Below, piece by piece: positions 1-9,973 of a DNA stretch of 64,000 nucleotides. The stretch is taken from contig NZ_MAOE01000002.1 of the NCBI RefSeq assembly GCF_001884185.1, positions 1-64,000 on the forward strand. Direction: 5' to 3'. The translations under genes and the position numbers were made by a program. Source of the stretch: Bacillus albus (GTDB taxonomy: Bacteria > Bacillota > Bacilli > Bacillales > Bacillaceae_G). Positions within the stretch are counted from its first letter, which is position 1, and the number at the start of each line of letters is the position of its first letter. The notes beneath the pieces are model-generated. The model had not been told where the DNA came from, made no database searches, and saw only the letters and a program-made list of their open reading frames with translations.

Positions 1-545
<545 letters not shown>

Positions 546-552
546 TAGAAAG

Positions 553-587
553 AAAACCTTGGGGCTTTTATGCTTCAAGGTTTTTTA
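553..587 (+). terminator. Rho-independent terminator of the collagen-like gene
   Basis: An AAAACCTTG arm and a CAAGGTTTT arm enclose a 13-base loop and run into a T tract, 8 bases after the stop codon. Confidence 0.85.
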
Positions 588-718
588 TCTCGTTATAAGT
601 AGGGAGTCTAATTGGTTAGGAAAGTTTTACTTTATTCACTTGAGCAAAAACATCGCAGTTTGAAAATATATTATAATAGAATGAAAAGAGAGAAATTTGG
701 CAGAAAGGGAGGGTGGCG

Positions 719-1732
719 ATGCAGGAGATGGTTACAGATTTTTTTGGACGCCCGCTTCAAGATTTGCGCATATCTGTCATTGATCGTTGCAACTTTAGAT
801 GTACATATTGTATGCCAGCGGAAGTGTTTGGGCCAGATTATGCTTTTTTGAAAGATGAGTTTTTACTGACGTTTGATGAAATTGAGCGATTGGCAAAATT
901 ATTTGTTAGCATCGGTGTAAGAAAAATTAGAATTACTGGTGGCGAGCCACTACTTCGTAAAGATTTAACGAAGCTTATTGCACGTCTCGTGAAAATTGAC
1001 GGGCTGTTAGATATAGGGTTAACGACTAATGCGGTTCATTTAACGAAGCAAGCAAAAGTATTAAAAGAAGCTGGATTACATAGAGTAAATGTTAGTTTAG
1101 ATGCAATAGATGACGATGTATTTAAGGGCATTAATGGCCGGAATATTAGTACGAAACCTGTTATAAAAGGAATTATGGCCGCAAAAGAGGCCGGGCTTGA
1201 TGTAAAGGTAAACATGGTTGTGAAAAAAGGGATGAACGATCATCAAGTACTTCCGATGGCTGCATATTTTAAAGAGCAAGGAATCACGCTTCGGTTTATT
1301 GAGTTTATGGATGTTGGTAGTACAAATGGATGGAACTTTGATCAAGTTATTACAAAGCAGGAGTTAATGGAGACGATTCATAGCGTGTATCCGCTTGAGC
1401 CAGCTGAAGCACATTATTTCGGTGAAGTTGCGAAGCGATATCGTTACGTTGGAACAAATACCGAAGTCGGTTTTATTACTTCTGTTTCTGAATCATTTTG
1501 TTCCTCTTGTACGAGAGCGAGAATTTCGGCAGATGGAAAGTTTTATACTTGCTTATTTGCGACAGAGGGACTCGATATAAGGGAACTTCTTAGGGGAAAG
1601 CTTTCGGATGAGGAGTTATTACGTGTTATACAAGATGTATGGATGAATAGAAAAGATAGGTATTCGGATGAACGGACAGAAGAAAGTGCAAAAAATCGTC
1701 CGAAAATTGAAATGTCTTATATAGGAGGATAA
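719..1732 (+). CDS. moaA: GTP 3',8-cyclase MoaA (molybdenum cofactor step 1)
   Basis: A radical SAM enzyme that converts GTP to 3',8-cyclo-7,8-dihydro-GTP, the first step of molybdopterin synthesis, in the cytosol. The 337 residues are the usual MoaA length. The N-terminal cluster motif CNFRCTYC (Cys 24, 28, 31) binds the SAM-cleaving 4Fe-4S cluster; the C-terminal cluster motif [11 protein letters not shown] followed by YTCLF binds the second cluster that holds [12 protein letters not shown] is the radical SAM GGE motif. The ATG at 719 is preferred over an in-frame GTG at 713 because AAAGGGAGG lies 6 bases before the ATG and touches the GTG. First gene of the Moco cluster, 16 bases before moeB. 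The C-terminus ends in GG, as expected for MoaA. Confidence 0.96.
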   Translation: MQEMVTDFFGRPLQDLRISVIDRCNFRCTYCMPAEVFGPDYAFLKDEFLLTFDEIERLAKLFVSIGVRKIRITGGEPLLRKDLTKLIARLVKIDGLLDIGLTTNAVHLTKQAKVLKEAGLHRVNVSLDAIDDDVFKGINGRNISTKPVIKGIMAAKEAGLDVKVNMVVKKGMNDHQVLPMAAYFKEQGITLRFIEFMDVGSTNGWNFDQVITKQELMETIHSVYPLEPAEAHYFGEVAKRYRYVGTNTEVGFITSVSESFCSSCTRARISADGKFYTCLFATEGLDIRELLRGKLSDEELLRVIQDVWMNRKDRYSDERTEESAKNRPKIEMSYIGG

Positions 1733-1748
1733 GAAAGGGGGCTATCGT

Positions 1749-2762
1749 ATGCAGGAGCGATATTCAAGACAAATATTATTTGCTGGTGTTGGAGAAGAAG
1801 GACAGAGAAAAATTAGAGAGAAGCATGTACTTATTATTGGTGCTGGTGCTCTTGGTGCGGCAAATGCAGAAGCGATTGTTAGAGCAGGTGTTGGAAAAAT
1901 AACAATTGCGGATCGTGATTATGTAGAATGGAGCAATTTACAAAGGCAACAATTATATACAGAAGAAGACGCGAAGCAGTATAAACCGAAGGCGATAGCA
2001 GCGGCAGAGCATTTAAAAGCGATTAATTCTGAGGTGGAAATAAATCCGGTTGTGACTGATGTAACAGTACAAGAAATGGAAGAGTTAGTGAAGGATGTAG
2101 ATTTAATATTAGATGCGACGGATAATTTTGAAACGCGTCTTCTTATTAATGATATTTCACAAAAGTATAATGTTCCGTGGATATATGGTGGTTGCGTTGG
2201 AAGCTACGGAGTAACGTATACAATTTTACCAGGAAAAACACCGTGTTTCCGCTGTTTAATGGAGCATCCAGCGAGCGGAGCAACATGTGATACGGCTGGT
2301 ATTATACAGCCAGCAGTACAATTAGTAGTTGCGCATCAAATAACGGAAGCGCTGAAAATATTAGTAGAAGACTATGGGGCGCTTCGTGAAACGATGTTAT
2401 CGTTTGATCTTTGGAATAATCAACAGATGGCATTTAAAGTGAATAGGCAGAAAAAAGACACATGTCTATCTTGCGGAAGATTACGTACATATCCGAGTTT
2501 AACATTTGAAGCACAAACGAAAACAGAAGTGTTATGTGGTCGAAATACAGTACAAATCCGTCCAGGTGTGCGGAATGAATTTCATTTAGAGGAAATTAAA
2601 AAGCGCTTACAAAGAAGTGTGGAAGTAAAAGCTACTCCGTATTTATTGTCATTTCCGGTAGAGGAATTTCGTTTTGTTTTATTTACAGATGGCAGGGCGT
2701 TTATTCATGGGACGAATGATATCAATGTAGCAAAACGTTTATATGCAAGATATATAGGTTGA
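1749..2762 (+). CDS. moeB: ThiF/MoeB-family adenylyltransferase for molybdopterin synthase sulfur carrier
   Basis: An E1-like enzyme expected to adenylate the C-terminal Gly-Gly of MoaD (encoded at 5.6 kb) so that the carrier can receive sulfur. The nucleotide-binding loop IIGAGALGAANA is near residue 30, with the conserved DRDYVEWSNLQRQ and DATDNFETR motifs. Zinc cysteines appear as CFRC and CLSC, and the CDTAGII segment carries the likely catalytic cysteine. At 337 residues it is longer than E. coli MoeB: about 80 extra C-terminal residues, without a rhodanese CRxG active site, have no function I recognise. The RBS AAAGGGGG is 7 bases before the ATG. A strong hairpin overlaps the stop codon. 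ThiF activity for thiamine is an alternative, but the neighbours argue for Moco. Confidence 0.9.
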   Translation: MQERYSRQILFAGVGEEGQRKIREKHVLIIGAGALGAANAEAIVRAGVGKITIADRDYVEWSNLQRQQLYTEEDAKQYKPKAIAAAEHLKAINSEVEINPVVTDVTVQEMEELVKDVDLILDATDNFETRLLINDISQKYNVPWIYGGCVGSYGVTYTILPGKTPCFRCLMEHPASGATCDTAGIIQPAVQLVVAHQITEALKILVEDYGALRETMLSFDLWNNQQMAFKVNRQKKDTCLSCGRLRTYPSLTFEAQTKTEVLCGRNTVQIRPGVRNEFHLEEIKKRLQRSVEVKATPYLLSFPVEEFRFVLFTDGRAFIHGTNDINVAKRLYARYIG

Positions 2763-2788
2763 ACCTAAAGAAATCCTTTAGGTTCAAC
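2758..2788. terminator. Perfect 13-bp hairpin between moeB and moaC
   Basis: GTTGAACCTAAAG and its exact reverse complement are separated by 4 bases. The hairpin begins within the moeB stop region and lies 10 bases from the moaC stop on the other strand. No clear T tract follows on the plus strand, so it may mainly block converging transcripts. Confidence 0.6.
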
Positions 2789-2798
2789 AGAGAGAAGA

Positions 2799-3284
2799 TT
2801 AAGACTTTCTCGCATAATCTCCACTTTTTCCACCTGTTTTTTCAAGTAAGTACGTTTCGCCAATAATCATACCTTTATCAACAGCTTTACACATATCGTA
2901 CACGGTAAGAGCGGTAGCTGAAGCAGCTGTTAAAGCTTCCATTTCAACACCGGTACTACCTTCTGTTTTTACTTTTACTTCAATAAGTAATCGATATTGT
3001 TCTTCGGATTGTTTCCAATCGAAAGAAACGTCAACACCTTTTAATAATAAAGGATGGCACATTGGGATAATATCAGAAGTGCGTTTCGCAGCCATAATAC
3101 CAGCGATTTGTGCAACTGCTAATACGTCACCTTTCCCGATTTCGTTGTGAGAGATTTTATCGTAAATTTCTTTTGTAACGACAATGCTAGAGCACGCAAT
3201 TGCTGTTCGAACGGTTGCTTTTTTGTCGCTTATATCAACCATCTTTGCGCGGCCTTGGTCATTAAAGTGTGTGAATGAAGACAT
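2799..3284 (-). CDS. moaC: Cyclic pyranopterin monophosphate synthase MoaC
   Basis: Converts the MoaA product to cyclic pyranopterin monophosphate, the second Moco step. The 161 residues match the family, with [12 protein letters not shown] and [25 protein letters not shown], the conserved active-site regions (His of the MCHP loop, Lys and Asp of YDMCKAVDK). The start is an ATG with AAGGAGG seven to eight bases upstream. It is the only Moco gene here on the minus strand: it converges on moeB and diverges from moeA with an 83-bp gap that must hold both promoters. The reversed position means its expression can be set separately from moaA. Confidence 0.97.
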   Translation of the reverse strand: MSSFTHFNDQGRAKMVDISDKKATVRTAIACSSIVVTKEIYDKISHNEIGKGDVLAVAQIAGIMAAKRTSDIIPMCHPLLLKGVDVSFDWKQSEEQYRLLIEVKVKTEGSTGVEMEALTAASATALTVYDMCKAVDKGMIIGETYLLEKTGGKSGDYARKS

Positions 3285-3367
3285 GGAATTCCTCCTTGAA
3301 GTAATTTCTATTTAATATATAAAGTTTAATCGAGATACAAAAAATTGCAAATATGGGGTGAGAAACG

Positions 3368-4657
3368 ATGGTAGAAAAACGAATTCCGATTCAAGTTGCT
3401 GAGGCAGTAGAGAGAGTAATGGAATATGCGAAGAATGGTGAAGTAGAAGAGGTTTCTATTACGGAAAGTTACGGGAGAATTCTTGGGGAGGATGTTGTCT
3501 CTGATCATGACGTTCCTCATTTTGATCGTTCACCTTACGATGGTTTCGCAATTCGAGCAGAAGATACGAAAGAAGCAAATCAAGAGAATGCGATTAAGTT
3601 TGAAGTAATAGGAGAAATTGGGGCGGGATCTGTTTTTACAGAAGAAGTAGGACCTTTTCAGGCGGTTCGTATTATGACAGGAGCAGCTATTCCAGAGGAT
3701 TGTAATGCAGTCGTAATGCTAGAGTTGACGGAAGGTTTTGAGAAGAACGGAAAAACATATATGAAGTTAAAGCGTCCTTTCCATAGTGGTGACAATGTGT
3801 CATTTAAAGGGGAAGATATAAATCAAAATCAAGTTCTCGTTCAGAAAGGCGTTGCAATTAATCCAGGTGTTGCGGCCTTATTAGCGACGTTTGGATATAG
3901 TACTGTGAAAGTTGTAAAACAGCCTGTTGTTGGTATTGTGACGACAGGAAGTGAATTGCTAGAAGTACATGAGTCTTTACAGCCGGGGAAAATTAGAAAT
4001 AGTAACTCTTATATGATTGCGGCTCAAATTATGAAAGCCGGAGGCAAAGTCCGTTATTATGGTCAACTTGCTGATGAGTTAGATGCATGTTTTGCAGCTG
4101 TTCAATCAGCGATGAATGAGGTTGATATTTTAATTACGACAGGCGGTGTGTCGGTAGGAGATTATGACTACTTGCCGGCTATTTATGAAAGATTACAGGC
4201 AAATGTACTCTTTAATAAAATAGCGATGAGACCAGGAAGTGTAACGACAGTAGCTGAAGTTGATGGGAAGTTACTTTTCGGTTTATCGGGGAATCCGTCA
4301 GCTTGTTACGTGGGATTTGAGTTATTTGTGCATCCGGTAATTCAAACATATTTATATGCGAAGGAGCCTCACATATATAGAGCAGATGCTATTTTACAAA
4401 AAGATTTTCCAAAGCCAAATCCGTTTACTCGTTTTGTAAGAGCGAAGGTGACAATCATGGACGGAGCATTACAAGCGATGCCGGTCGGTTTAGATAAATC
4501 GAGTGCGGTATCTTCACTCGCAGATGCGAATGCTTTTATTGTGTTGCCTGGGGGAACGAGAGGGTTTGAGGCAGGGATGAAAGTATCTGTATTATTGTTA
4601 GAGCATGCCGAGGGATGTGATTGGCCATGGGCAAAGCCCCTTCAATCTTACAAATAG
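3368..4657 (+). CDS. moeA: Molybdopterin molybdenumtransferase MoeA
   Basis: Inserts molybdate into adenylylated molybdopterin to finish Moco. The 429 residues are normal for MoeA. Visible motifs are DVPHFDRSPYDGFAIR near the N-terminus, IMTGAAIPEDCNAVV, TGSELLEVHESLQPGKIRNS, the substrate-binding TTGGVSVGDYDYL, and GLSGNPSACYVGFELF. The C-terminal beta-barrel ends ALPGG-like (IVLPGGTRGFEAG). It is probably transcribed as one unit with mobB, moaE and moaD: mobB starts inside the last 37 bases, a translational-coupling arrangement. A GGGGTGAG ribosome binding site lies just before the ATG. Confidence 0.97.
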   Translation: MVEKRIPIQVAEAVERVMEYAKNGEVEEVSITESYGRILGEDVVSDHDVPHFDRSPYDGFAIRAEDTKEANQENAIKFEVIGEIGAGSVFTEEVGPFQAVRIMTGAAIPEDCNAVVMLELTEGFEKNGKTYMKLKRPFHSGDNVSFKGEDINQNQVLVQKGVAINPGVAALLATFGYSTVKVVKQPVVGIVTTGSELLEVHESLQPGKIRNSNSYMIAAQIMKAGGKVRYYGQLADELDACFAAVQSAMNEVDILITTGGVSVGDYDYLPAIYERLQANVLFNKIAMRPGSVTTVAEVDGKLLFGLSGNPSACYVGFELFVHPVIQTYLYAKEPHIYRADAILQKDFPKPNPFTRFVRAKVTIMDGALQAMPVGLDKSSAVSSLADANAFIVLPGGTRGFEAGMKVSVLLLEHAEGCDWPWAKPLQSYK

Positions 4658-5142
4658 TAGGATATCAAAATAGCGGGAAAACAACGCTTGTTGAGAAAAT
4701 AGTGCATATGTTAGCGGAACGAAAAGTGAAAGTTGCTACCATTAAACACCACGGGCACGGAGGATTTCCAGAAGTAGCGCAAAAAGATAGTGAGAGGCAT
4801 CGAAAGGCTGGTGCTGTCGTTAGTAGTGTAGAAGGCGCTGGATTACTTTCGCTTTCGTCATTAAGAGAGGATTGGTCTTTGCAAGAAATTGTTCGTTTAT
4901 ATGAGTTTTTTGAAGTAGATACAATTTTAATTGAAGGTTATAAAAAAGAGAGCTATCCGAAAATAGTGTTACTTCGTTCTGCGGAAGACGTTGAACTTTT
5001 ACATAAAGTAGAAAATATAGTAGCGGTTATTACGTGGCATGATGCTCCCGCAAACTTACGAGAAGAATATAAAGTATTTCATATAACAGAAGAAGATTTG
5101 TATATAGACTGGTTTGTACAAACGGCAAGGAGTACGAAATGA
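4621..5142 (+). CDS. mobB: Molybdopterin-guanine dinucleotide biosynthesis protein MobB
   Basis: A P-loop GTPase-like accessory protein for attaching GMP to Moco. The Walker A motif GYQNSGKTTLVEK is near residue 15, followed by VATIKHHGHGGF, a metal/nucleotide-binding His-rich loop typical of MobB. The 173 residues are normal. Two starts are possible in the overlap with moeA: TTG at 4621 has GAGGGA 5 bases upstream, ATG at 4627 has it 11 bases upstream; I give the longer. The end overlaps moaE by 4 bases (ATGA), so translation is coupled. No mobA (guanylyltransferase) is seen in this window. Confidence 0.93.
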   Translation: MAMGKAPSILQIVGYQNSGKTTLVEKIVHMLAERKVKVATIKHHGHGGFPEVAQKDSERHRKAGAVVSSVEGAGLLSLSSLREDWSLQEIVRLYEFFEVDTILIEGYKKESYPKIVLLRSAEDVELLHKVENIVAVITWHDAPANLREEYKVFHITEEDLYIDWFVQTARSTK

Positions 5143-5603
5143 CAAATACATATTATGAAGTAATTGATACAGAAATCTTGGTTGAAGAGGTAGCGAAGAA
5201 GGTTATTCGCCGTGAATGTGGTGCTGTTACAACATTTATTGGAACGGTTAGGGAGTTTACGAAAGGGCGTCGTACATTATACTTAGAATACGTCGCTTAC
5301 AAAACGATGGCAGAAAAGATGCTAGAGAAAATTGGCTCAGAAGTGAAAGAGAAGTGGCCAGGTACACACGTTGCGATTACACATCGCACCGGTACACTAC
5401 AAATTTCTGATATCGCGGTTGTGGTTGCTGTTTCAACGCCGCATCGTAAAGCGGCTTATGAAGCGAATGAATATATTATGGAACGCATAAAACAAATTGT
5501 TCCAATTTGGAAAAAGGAGTTTTGGGAAGATGGGGATTCATGGATTGGTGATCAATTAGAAAAAACGCCATATCCAGCGGGAGAGCCTGGGAAGGAGCTA
5601 TAA
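5139..5603 (+). CDS. moaE: Molybdopterin synthase catalytic subunit MoaE
   Basis: Large subunit of molybdopterin synthase, which transfers sulfur from MoaD thiocarboxylate to cyclic pyranopterin monophosphate. The 154-residue protein has GAVTTFIGTVREFTKG, YLEYVAYKTMAEKM, HRTGTLQISDIAVVVAVSTPHRKAAYEA and the C-terminal VPIWKKEFWEDG, the strongly conserved MoaE active-site lysine region. It starts within the mobB stop codon (ATGA overlap) and is followed after 2 bases by moaD, the small subunit, so the two are made together. Confidence 0.97.
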   Translation: MTNTYYEVIDTEILVEEVAKKVIRRECGAVTTFIGTVREFTKGRRTLYLEYVAYKTMAEKMLEKIGSEVKEKWPGTHVAITHRTGTLQISDIAVVVAVSTPHRKAAYEANEYIMERIKQIVPIWKKEFWEDGDSWIGDQLEKTPYPAGEPGKEL

Positions 5604-5605
5604 GT

Positions 5606-5839
5606 ATGATTCGAGTATTGTTATTTGCGTACTTGCAAGAGGAAGCAGGAACAAGTGAGTTACAAATAGAGAAAGAAGATATTACGGTTGCAGAGTTAAA
5701 AGATGTTGTTGCTAAAGAATATAATGTACCAATGACAGCACCAATTATGGTTGCGATTAATGAAGAATACGCAAATGAAGATGACAGGGTCCAATCTGGT
5801 GATGTTGTTGCACTAATCCCACCGGTGAGCGGTGGTTAA
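5606..5839 (+). CDS. moaD: Molybdopterin synthase sulfur carrier subunit MoaD
   Basis: A 77-residue ubiquitin-fold sulfur carrier. The C-terminus ends in PPVSGG, the Gly-Gly tail that is adenylated by MoeB and converted to a thiocarboxylate. The family segments MIRVLLFAYLQEEAG and VAINEEYANEDDRVQSGDVVALIPPVSGG are typical. It begins 2 bases after moaE with GGAGC upstream, and is the last gene of the moeA-mobB-moaE-moaD unit; a terminator follows. Confidence 0.97.
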   Translation: MIRVLLFAYLQEEAGTSELQIEKEDITVAELKDVVAKEYNVPMTAPIMVAINEEYANEDDRVQSGDVVALIPPVSGG

Positions 5840-5852
5840 TATTGGATTTATG

Positions 5853-5888
5853 AAAACGACTTTCCTACATAAGGGAAGTCGTTTTTTT
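5853..5888 (+). terminator. Terminator of the moeA-mobB-moaE-moaD operon
   Basis: AAAACGACTTTCC and GGGAAGTCGTTTT arms around a 7-base loop, then a run of T residues. Confidence 0.9.
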
Positions 5889-5932
5889 ATGGAAGTTTTG
5901 CGAACACTAACGTATAGAACAAGGAGGGTGTT

Positions 5933-6352
5933 ATGAAAAAAATATGTGTAGTTATTACAATGCTATGTGCGGTTTTTTTCTCTTCTCCAATTGATTCTTT
6001 TGCGAAAGAATCGAGGGAGCAGCTTTTAGAGAGTGCATTATCGAATAGGTATTATTCGGTTATTAGACAAGTGACAGAAGATCAATTTGAATGTGCTTCA
6101 GTTATAAATATAAAGCGTCTCGGTAAGAATAGTGAGTTCGTTCCTAGATTTGAAATTACGCTACAATTTCTTACGTTCCAAGGTGCACATAATCCGCAGA
6201 ATGATAAAGTTACACTTACTTTAGAAGATCATTTAGATCACGTAAAGATAAAGAAAGTGGAGCGAGAAAGGAATGTTTCTAGTGCTATTGTAGAACAAGT
6301 TTGTGAAAGAGAAAGAGAAAAAATAAAAGCTCACTCTAATGATTCAGAGTGA
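5933..6352 (+). CDS. Small secreted protein, DUF3888-like
   Basis: The 139 residues begin with a signal peptide (MKKICVVITMLCAVFFSS, with probable cleavage near SFAKE). The mature part is mixed alpha/beta with a conserved-looking core FVPRFEITLQFLTFQGAHNPQNDKVTLTLED and a charged, Arg/Glu-rich C-terminus. It resembles the DUF3888 family of Bacillus secreted proteins; function is unknown. The RBS AAGGAGGGTG is close to the ATG. It stands alone between the Moco terminator and glcU, 36 bases before the latter, and could share transcription with it. Confidence 0.7.
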   Translation: MKKICVVITMLCAVFFSSPIDSFAKESREQLLESALSNRYYSVIRQVTEDQFECASVINIKRLGKNSEFVPRFEITLQFLTFQGAHNPQNDKVTLTLEDHLDHVKIKKVERERNVSSAIVEQVCEREREKIKAHSNDSE

Positions 6353-6388
6353 TAATCTACGACATTCAGTAAAGAAAGGTAATGAGCG

Positions 6389-8045
<1,657 letters not shown>

Positions 8046-8046
8046 T

Positions 8047-8084
8047 AGAAAAGGACAAAGAGTATTAGCTCTTTGTCCTTTTCT
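8047..8084 (+). terminator. Terminator after gdh
   Basis: A 16-bp perfect stem starting AGAAAAGGACAAAGAG, with a 6-base loop and a T-rich 3' arm. Confidence 0.9.
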
Positions 8085-8091
8085 AAGCAAA

Positions 8092-8114
8092 AAAAAATAG
8101 CGGCCAGCTATTTT
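8092..8114 (-). terminator. Terminator of the carD-like gene
   Basis: On the minus strand, AAAATAGC and GCTATTTTTT arms form a short hairpin followed by T residues, 5 bases after the stop codon. Confidence 0.7.
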
Positions 8115-8118
8115 AAAT

Positions 8119-8598
8119 TTAATGATTAATTGTATCTTGAAGATATTCTGTTGCTTGATGTTCAGAAACATTTTGTACGAGTGCAACTTCACTAATCATC
8201 ATTTTTCGGGCGTTATCTAGCATTTGTTTTTCGCTCGCATTTAAAGCTCTCTCTTTATTGCGGCGAAGTAAATCCCGAACAACTTCTGCGCTATCTTGCA
8301 GATTGCCGTTTTTCATTTTTTCCATATTCATTGTATATCTTTGTTTCCAGGAAAGTGATGTATCTGATTCCCCGTTTTGAAATTCAAGAAGTATATCATC
8401 TAACGTACCTTTATCTACGATATAACGAATACCTGATTTTTGTAATTGATCCATAGGAAGCATTACTTGCATATCTTTACTAATGATGCGTATCACACAA
8501 TATTGACGTATTGTTCCTAATATTTCTTTCTCTTCAATGGCTTCGATGACTCCTGCGCCGTTCATTGGATAAACGATTTTATCACCAATTTGAAACAA
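8119..8598 (-). CDS. CarD/CdnL-family RNA polymerase-binding regulator
   Basis: The 159-residue protein starts with FQIGDKIVYPMNGAGVIEAIEEKE, the CarD_TRCF (RNA polymerase interaction) domain, and continues as an alpha-helical C-terminal domain (DLLRRNKERALNASEKQMLDNAR), the arrangement of CdnL/CarD proteins and B. subtilis YdeB. These bind the RNAP beta subunit and stabilise open promoter complexes. The start is set at TTG 8598 because GGAGG lies 8 bases upstream, inside what would be codons 2-3 of the longer reading from ATG 8613; the longer form has no RBS. It converges on gdh with terminators between. Confidence 0.85.
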   Translation of the reverse strand: MFQIGDKIVYPMNGAGVIEAIEEKEILGTIRQYCVIRIISKDMQVMLPMDQLQKSGIRYIVDKGTLDDILLEFQNGESDTSLSWKQRYTMNMEKMKNGNLQDSAEVVRDLLRRNKERALNASEKQMLDNARKMMISEVALVQNVSEHQATEYLQDTINH

Positions 8599-8868
8599 AT
8601 CATCCACCTCCATATGTGGTAACCATCTTTAATGATATCATAAGTATATAAAAATGTCAAATTTTATATAATACCATAATGTTAATATTATAGTCAATAA
8701 GTAAAAGGTCTTTTTTATTTATATTTTTTTGCTCTTACTTATGTATGACTTTTTTAGAAAAATAGTACAGGTGAGGAAGGAAGGCATATCCACTTATTTT
8801 TAAGCATAAAATGTAAAATCGCTAATACAATATACCTAAATCCGTTCTTTGTAAAGGAGGGAGAGAAG

Positions 8869-9105
8869 GTGGGGCGCACAATAAAAATTGATATTACAAA
8901 TAAAGTTGTAGCTAAATTTAGACCAGATTGTTTGGAATTATATACGAGTAAATTTATGATAGGTAAGTTTTATGTCTATACTGAAGGTAAACAATATGTG
9001 TTAGAAGACGGATATATATATGAAGACGGAAAATTTTATCGCATCATAGATACGCACCGTGGCAATAATCAAGCAGCGGATGGCTGCGATCTAGGATGGT
9101 GTTAA
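8869..9105 (+). CDS. Small conserved-looking hypothetical protein (78 aa)
   Basis: Not recognised. The GTG start has a strong AAAGGAGGGAG eight bases upstream. The product is beta-rich, with repeated aromatic segments FYVYTEGKQYVLEDGYIYEDGKFYRI suggesting a small beta-sheet fold, and ends in a Cys-containing tail (DGCDLGWC). The next gene, cse60, starts one base after its stop and has only a weak RBS of its own, so the two are probably co-translated. If cse60 is sporulation-controlled as in B. subtilis, this gene is likely to be as well; that is inference from position. Confidence 0.65.
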   Translation: MGRTIKIDITNKVVAKFRPDCLELYTSKFMIGKFYVYTEGKQYVLEDGYIYEDGKFYRIIDTHRGNNQAADGCDLGWC

Positions 9106-9106
9106 C

Positions 9107-9289
9107 ATGATTCGTGTGAAAGTATTTGATGAAAGTCACGAAAAAGACTTAGAAGACGCTGTAAATGTTTTTTTGAAAAAGATTGATGATAGTAATTTTG
9201 TAGATATTAAGTATCAAGTTGGTGTTTCCATTAACGATGATGAAAACCAAATTTATTGTTTTTCAGCAATGATCGTTTATAAAGCATAA
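9107..9289 (+). CDS. cse60: Sporulation protein Cse60-like
   Basis: A 60-residue acidic protein, MIRVKVFDESHEKDLEDAVNVFL..., matching the family of B. subtilis Cse60 in length, in the N-terminal hydrophobic strand, in the HEKDLEDA motif and in the final FSAMIVYKA strand. In B. subtilis cse60 is expressed in the mother cell early in sporulation (sigma-E) and its molecular role is unknown. The ATG follows the upstream stop after one base with AGGATGGTG as RBS. Its stop codon sits inside a long perfect palindrome shared with the converging gene. Confidence 0.8.
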   Translation: MIRVKVFDESHEKDLEDAVNVFLKKIDDSNFVDIKYQVGVSINDDENQIYCFSAMIVYKA

Positions 9290-9324
9290 AAAAGAGCTGG
9301 GGAGCCAGCTCTTTTTTATGCTTT
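9281..9324. terminator. Bidirectional terminator: perfect 20-bp palindrome
   Basis: AAAGCATAAAAAAGAGCTGG and its exact reverse complement flank a GGAG loop. Both arms contain A/T runs that give a T tract in each direction. The arms include the stop codon of cse60 and reach into that of the converging gene. Confidence 0.92.
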
Positions 9325-9550
9325 ATGTTGGGACAACATGTGTCGGTAATACATTCATAATAGATTGGGTTGTGCCTAAATTTTTTGTCTTTAAAAGAGG
9401 CTCCCCAGTCTCATGATTTTGGGCATCTTTACACATACCAAGGTGATAACGATCACCTAAAAATGGATCAATATAAAAACCGTTTTTGAATACTTTATCA
9501 TTCGGATGTTTTTCGTGGTGAATGTCAGAGCAGTTAATGCAATAGAACAT
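9323..9550 (-). CDS. Small Cys-containing protein, DUF3973-like
   Basis: Reading from MFYCINCSDIHHEKHP gives 75 residues. CINC, two histidines and a later GMC suggest a zinc-ribbon-like metal site; the segment FKNGFYIDPFLGDRYHLGMC is the most conserved-looking part and resembles DUF3973 of Bacilli. AAGGGG lies 9 bases before this ATG. An in-frame ATG at 9601, with TAGGAG close upstream, would add 17 residues and is a fair alternative. Function unknown. It converges on cse60. Confidence 0.6.
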   Translation of the reverse strand: MFYCINCSDIHHEKHPNDKVFKNGFYIDPFLGDRYHLGMCKDAQNHETGEPLLKTKNLGTTQSIMNVLPTHVVPT

Positions 9551-9600
9551 AGCGTTCAACCCCTTTTTATTTTTGTTTGAAAAAAGTGAGTCGGTAGTCA

Positions 9601-9891
9601 TTTCGCTCCTAAGGAAATGTTGAGGAGAAGAGAAATAACTACCTACTCAAATGGTGGGCATATTCCTTCTGATTTTTCATATCTCGCGTAGTGTCTCTGA
9701 GGGAAGGAGGAGAGACGAAATACGCATGATATACGCAAGGCTCTTCTTTCAAGATGAATGATGGAGTTTCATGTTGAGAGAAGTTTTTATTTTTTGTTGC
9801 CTTTGTGAGTATATTATGAGGGAATGCTCAGAGGGTGTTTGTCCTGTTGAAAAAATGTTGAGAATTTCTCAACAGTAAAAAAGAATTAGCG
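9601..9891. other. Gene-poor interval upstream of the AHSA1/ArsR pair
   Basis: No credible coding region is seen. Two hairpins are visible: AGTGTCTCT...GGAGAGAC around 9690-9716, and GTTGAGAATTTCTCAAC near 9858-9873 followed by an A-rich run. A tiny frame from 9726 (MIYARLFFQDE) has an RBS-like GGAGGAGAG but is too short to support. Confidence 0.4.
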
Positions 9892-9948
9892 TTGACATGA
9901 AACTAAAAGGTGTTATATTATCTAAATGAAACCAAAAGGTGTTACATT
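9892..9948 (+). promoter_or_regulatory. Promoter with two 22-bp direct repeats (probable ArsR operator)
   Basis: TTGACA at 9892 and TATATT at 9914 are 16 bases apart. Two copies of TGAAAC(T/C)AAAAGGTGTTA(T/C)ATT lie at 9898-9919 and 9927-9948, 29 bp apart and 20/22 identical. The first fills the -35/-10 spacer, the second covers the start region. Each copy is a quasi-palindrome (AACC-AAAA-GGTGTT). That the ArsR-type protein of this operon binds them is inference. Confidence 0.75.
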
Positions 9949-9973
9949 TAGGTTTGAATAAAGGAGAATGAAA

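Noticed and set aside
612-851. 79-aa frame before and inside moaA
   Set aside because: Overlaps the clearly real moaA in another frame.
9726-9761. 11-residue leader peptide
   Set aside because: RBS spacing is long, the peptide is very short and no regulatory hairpin is coupled to it.
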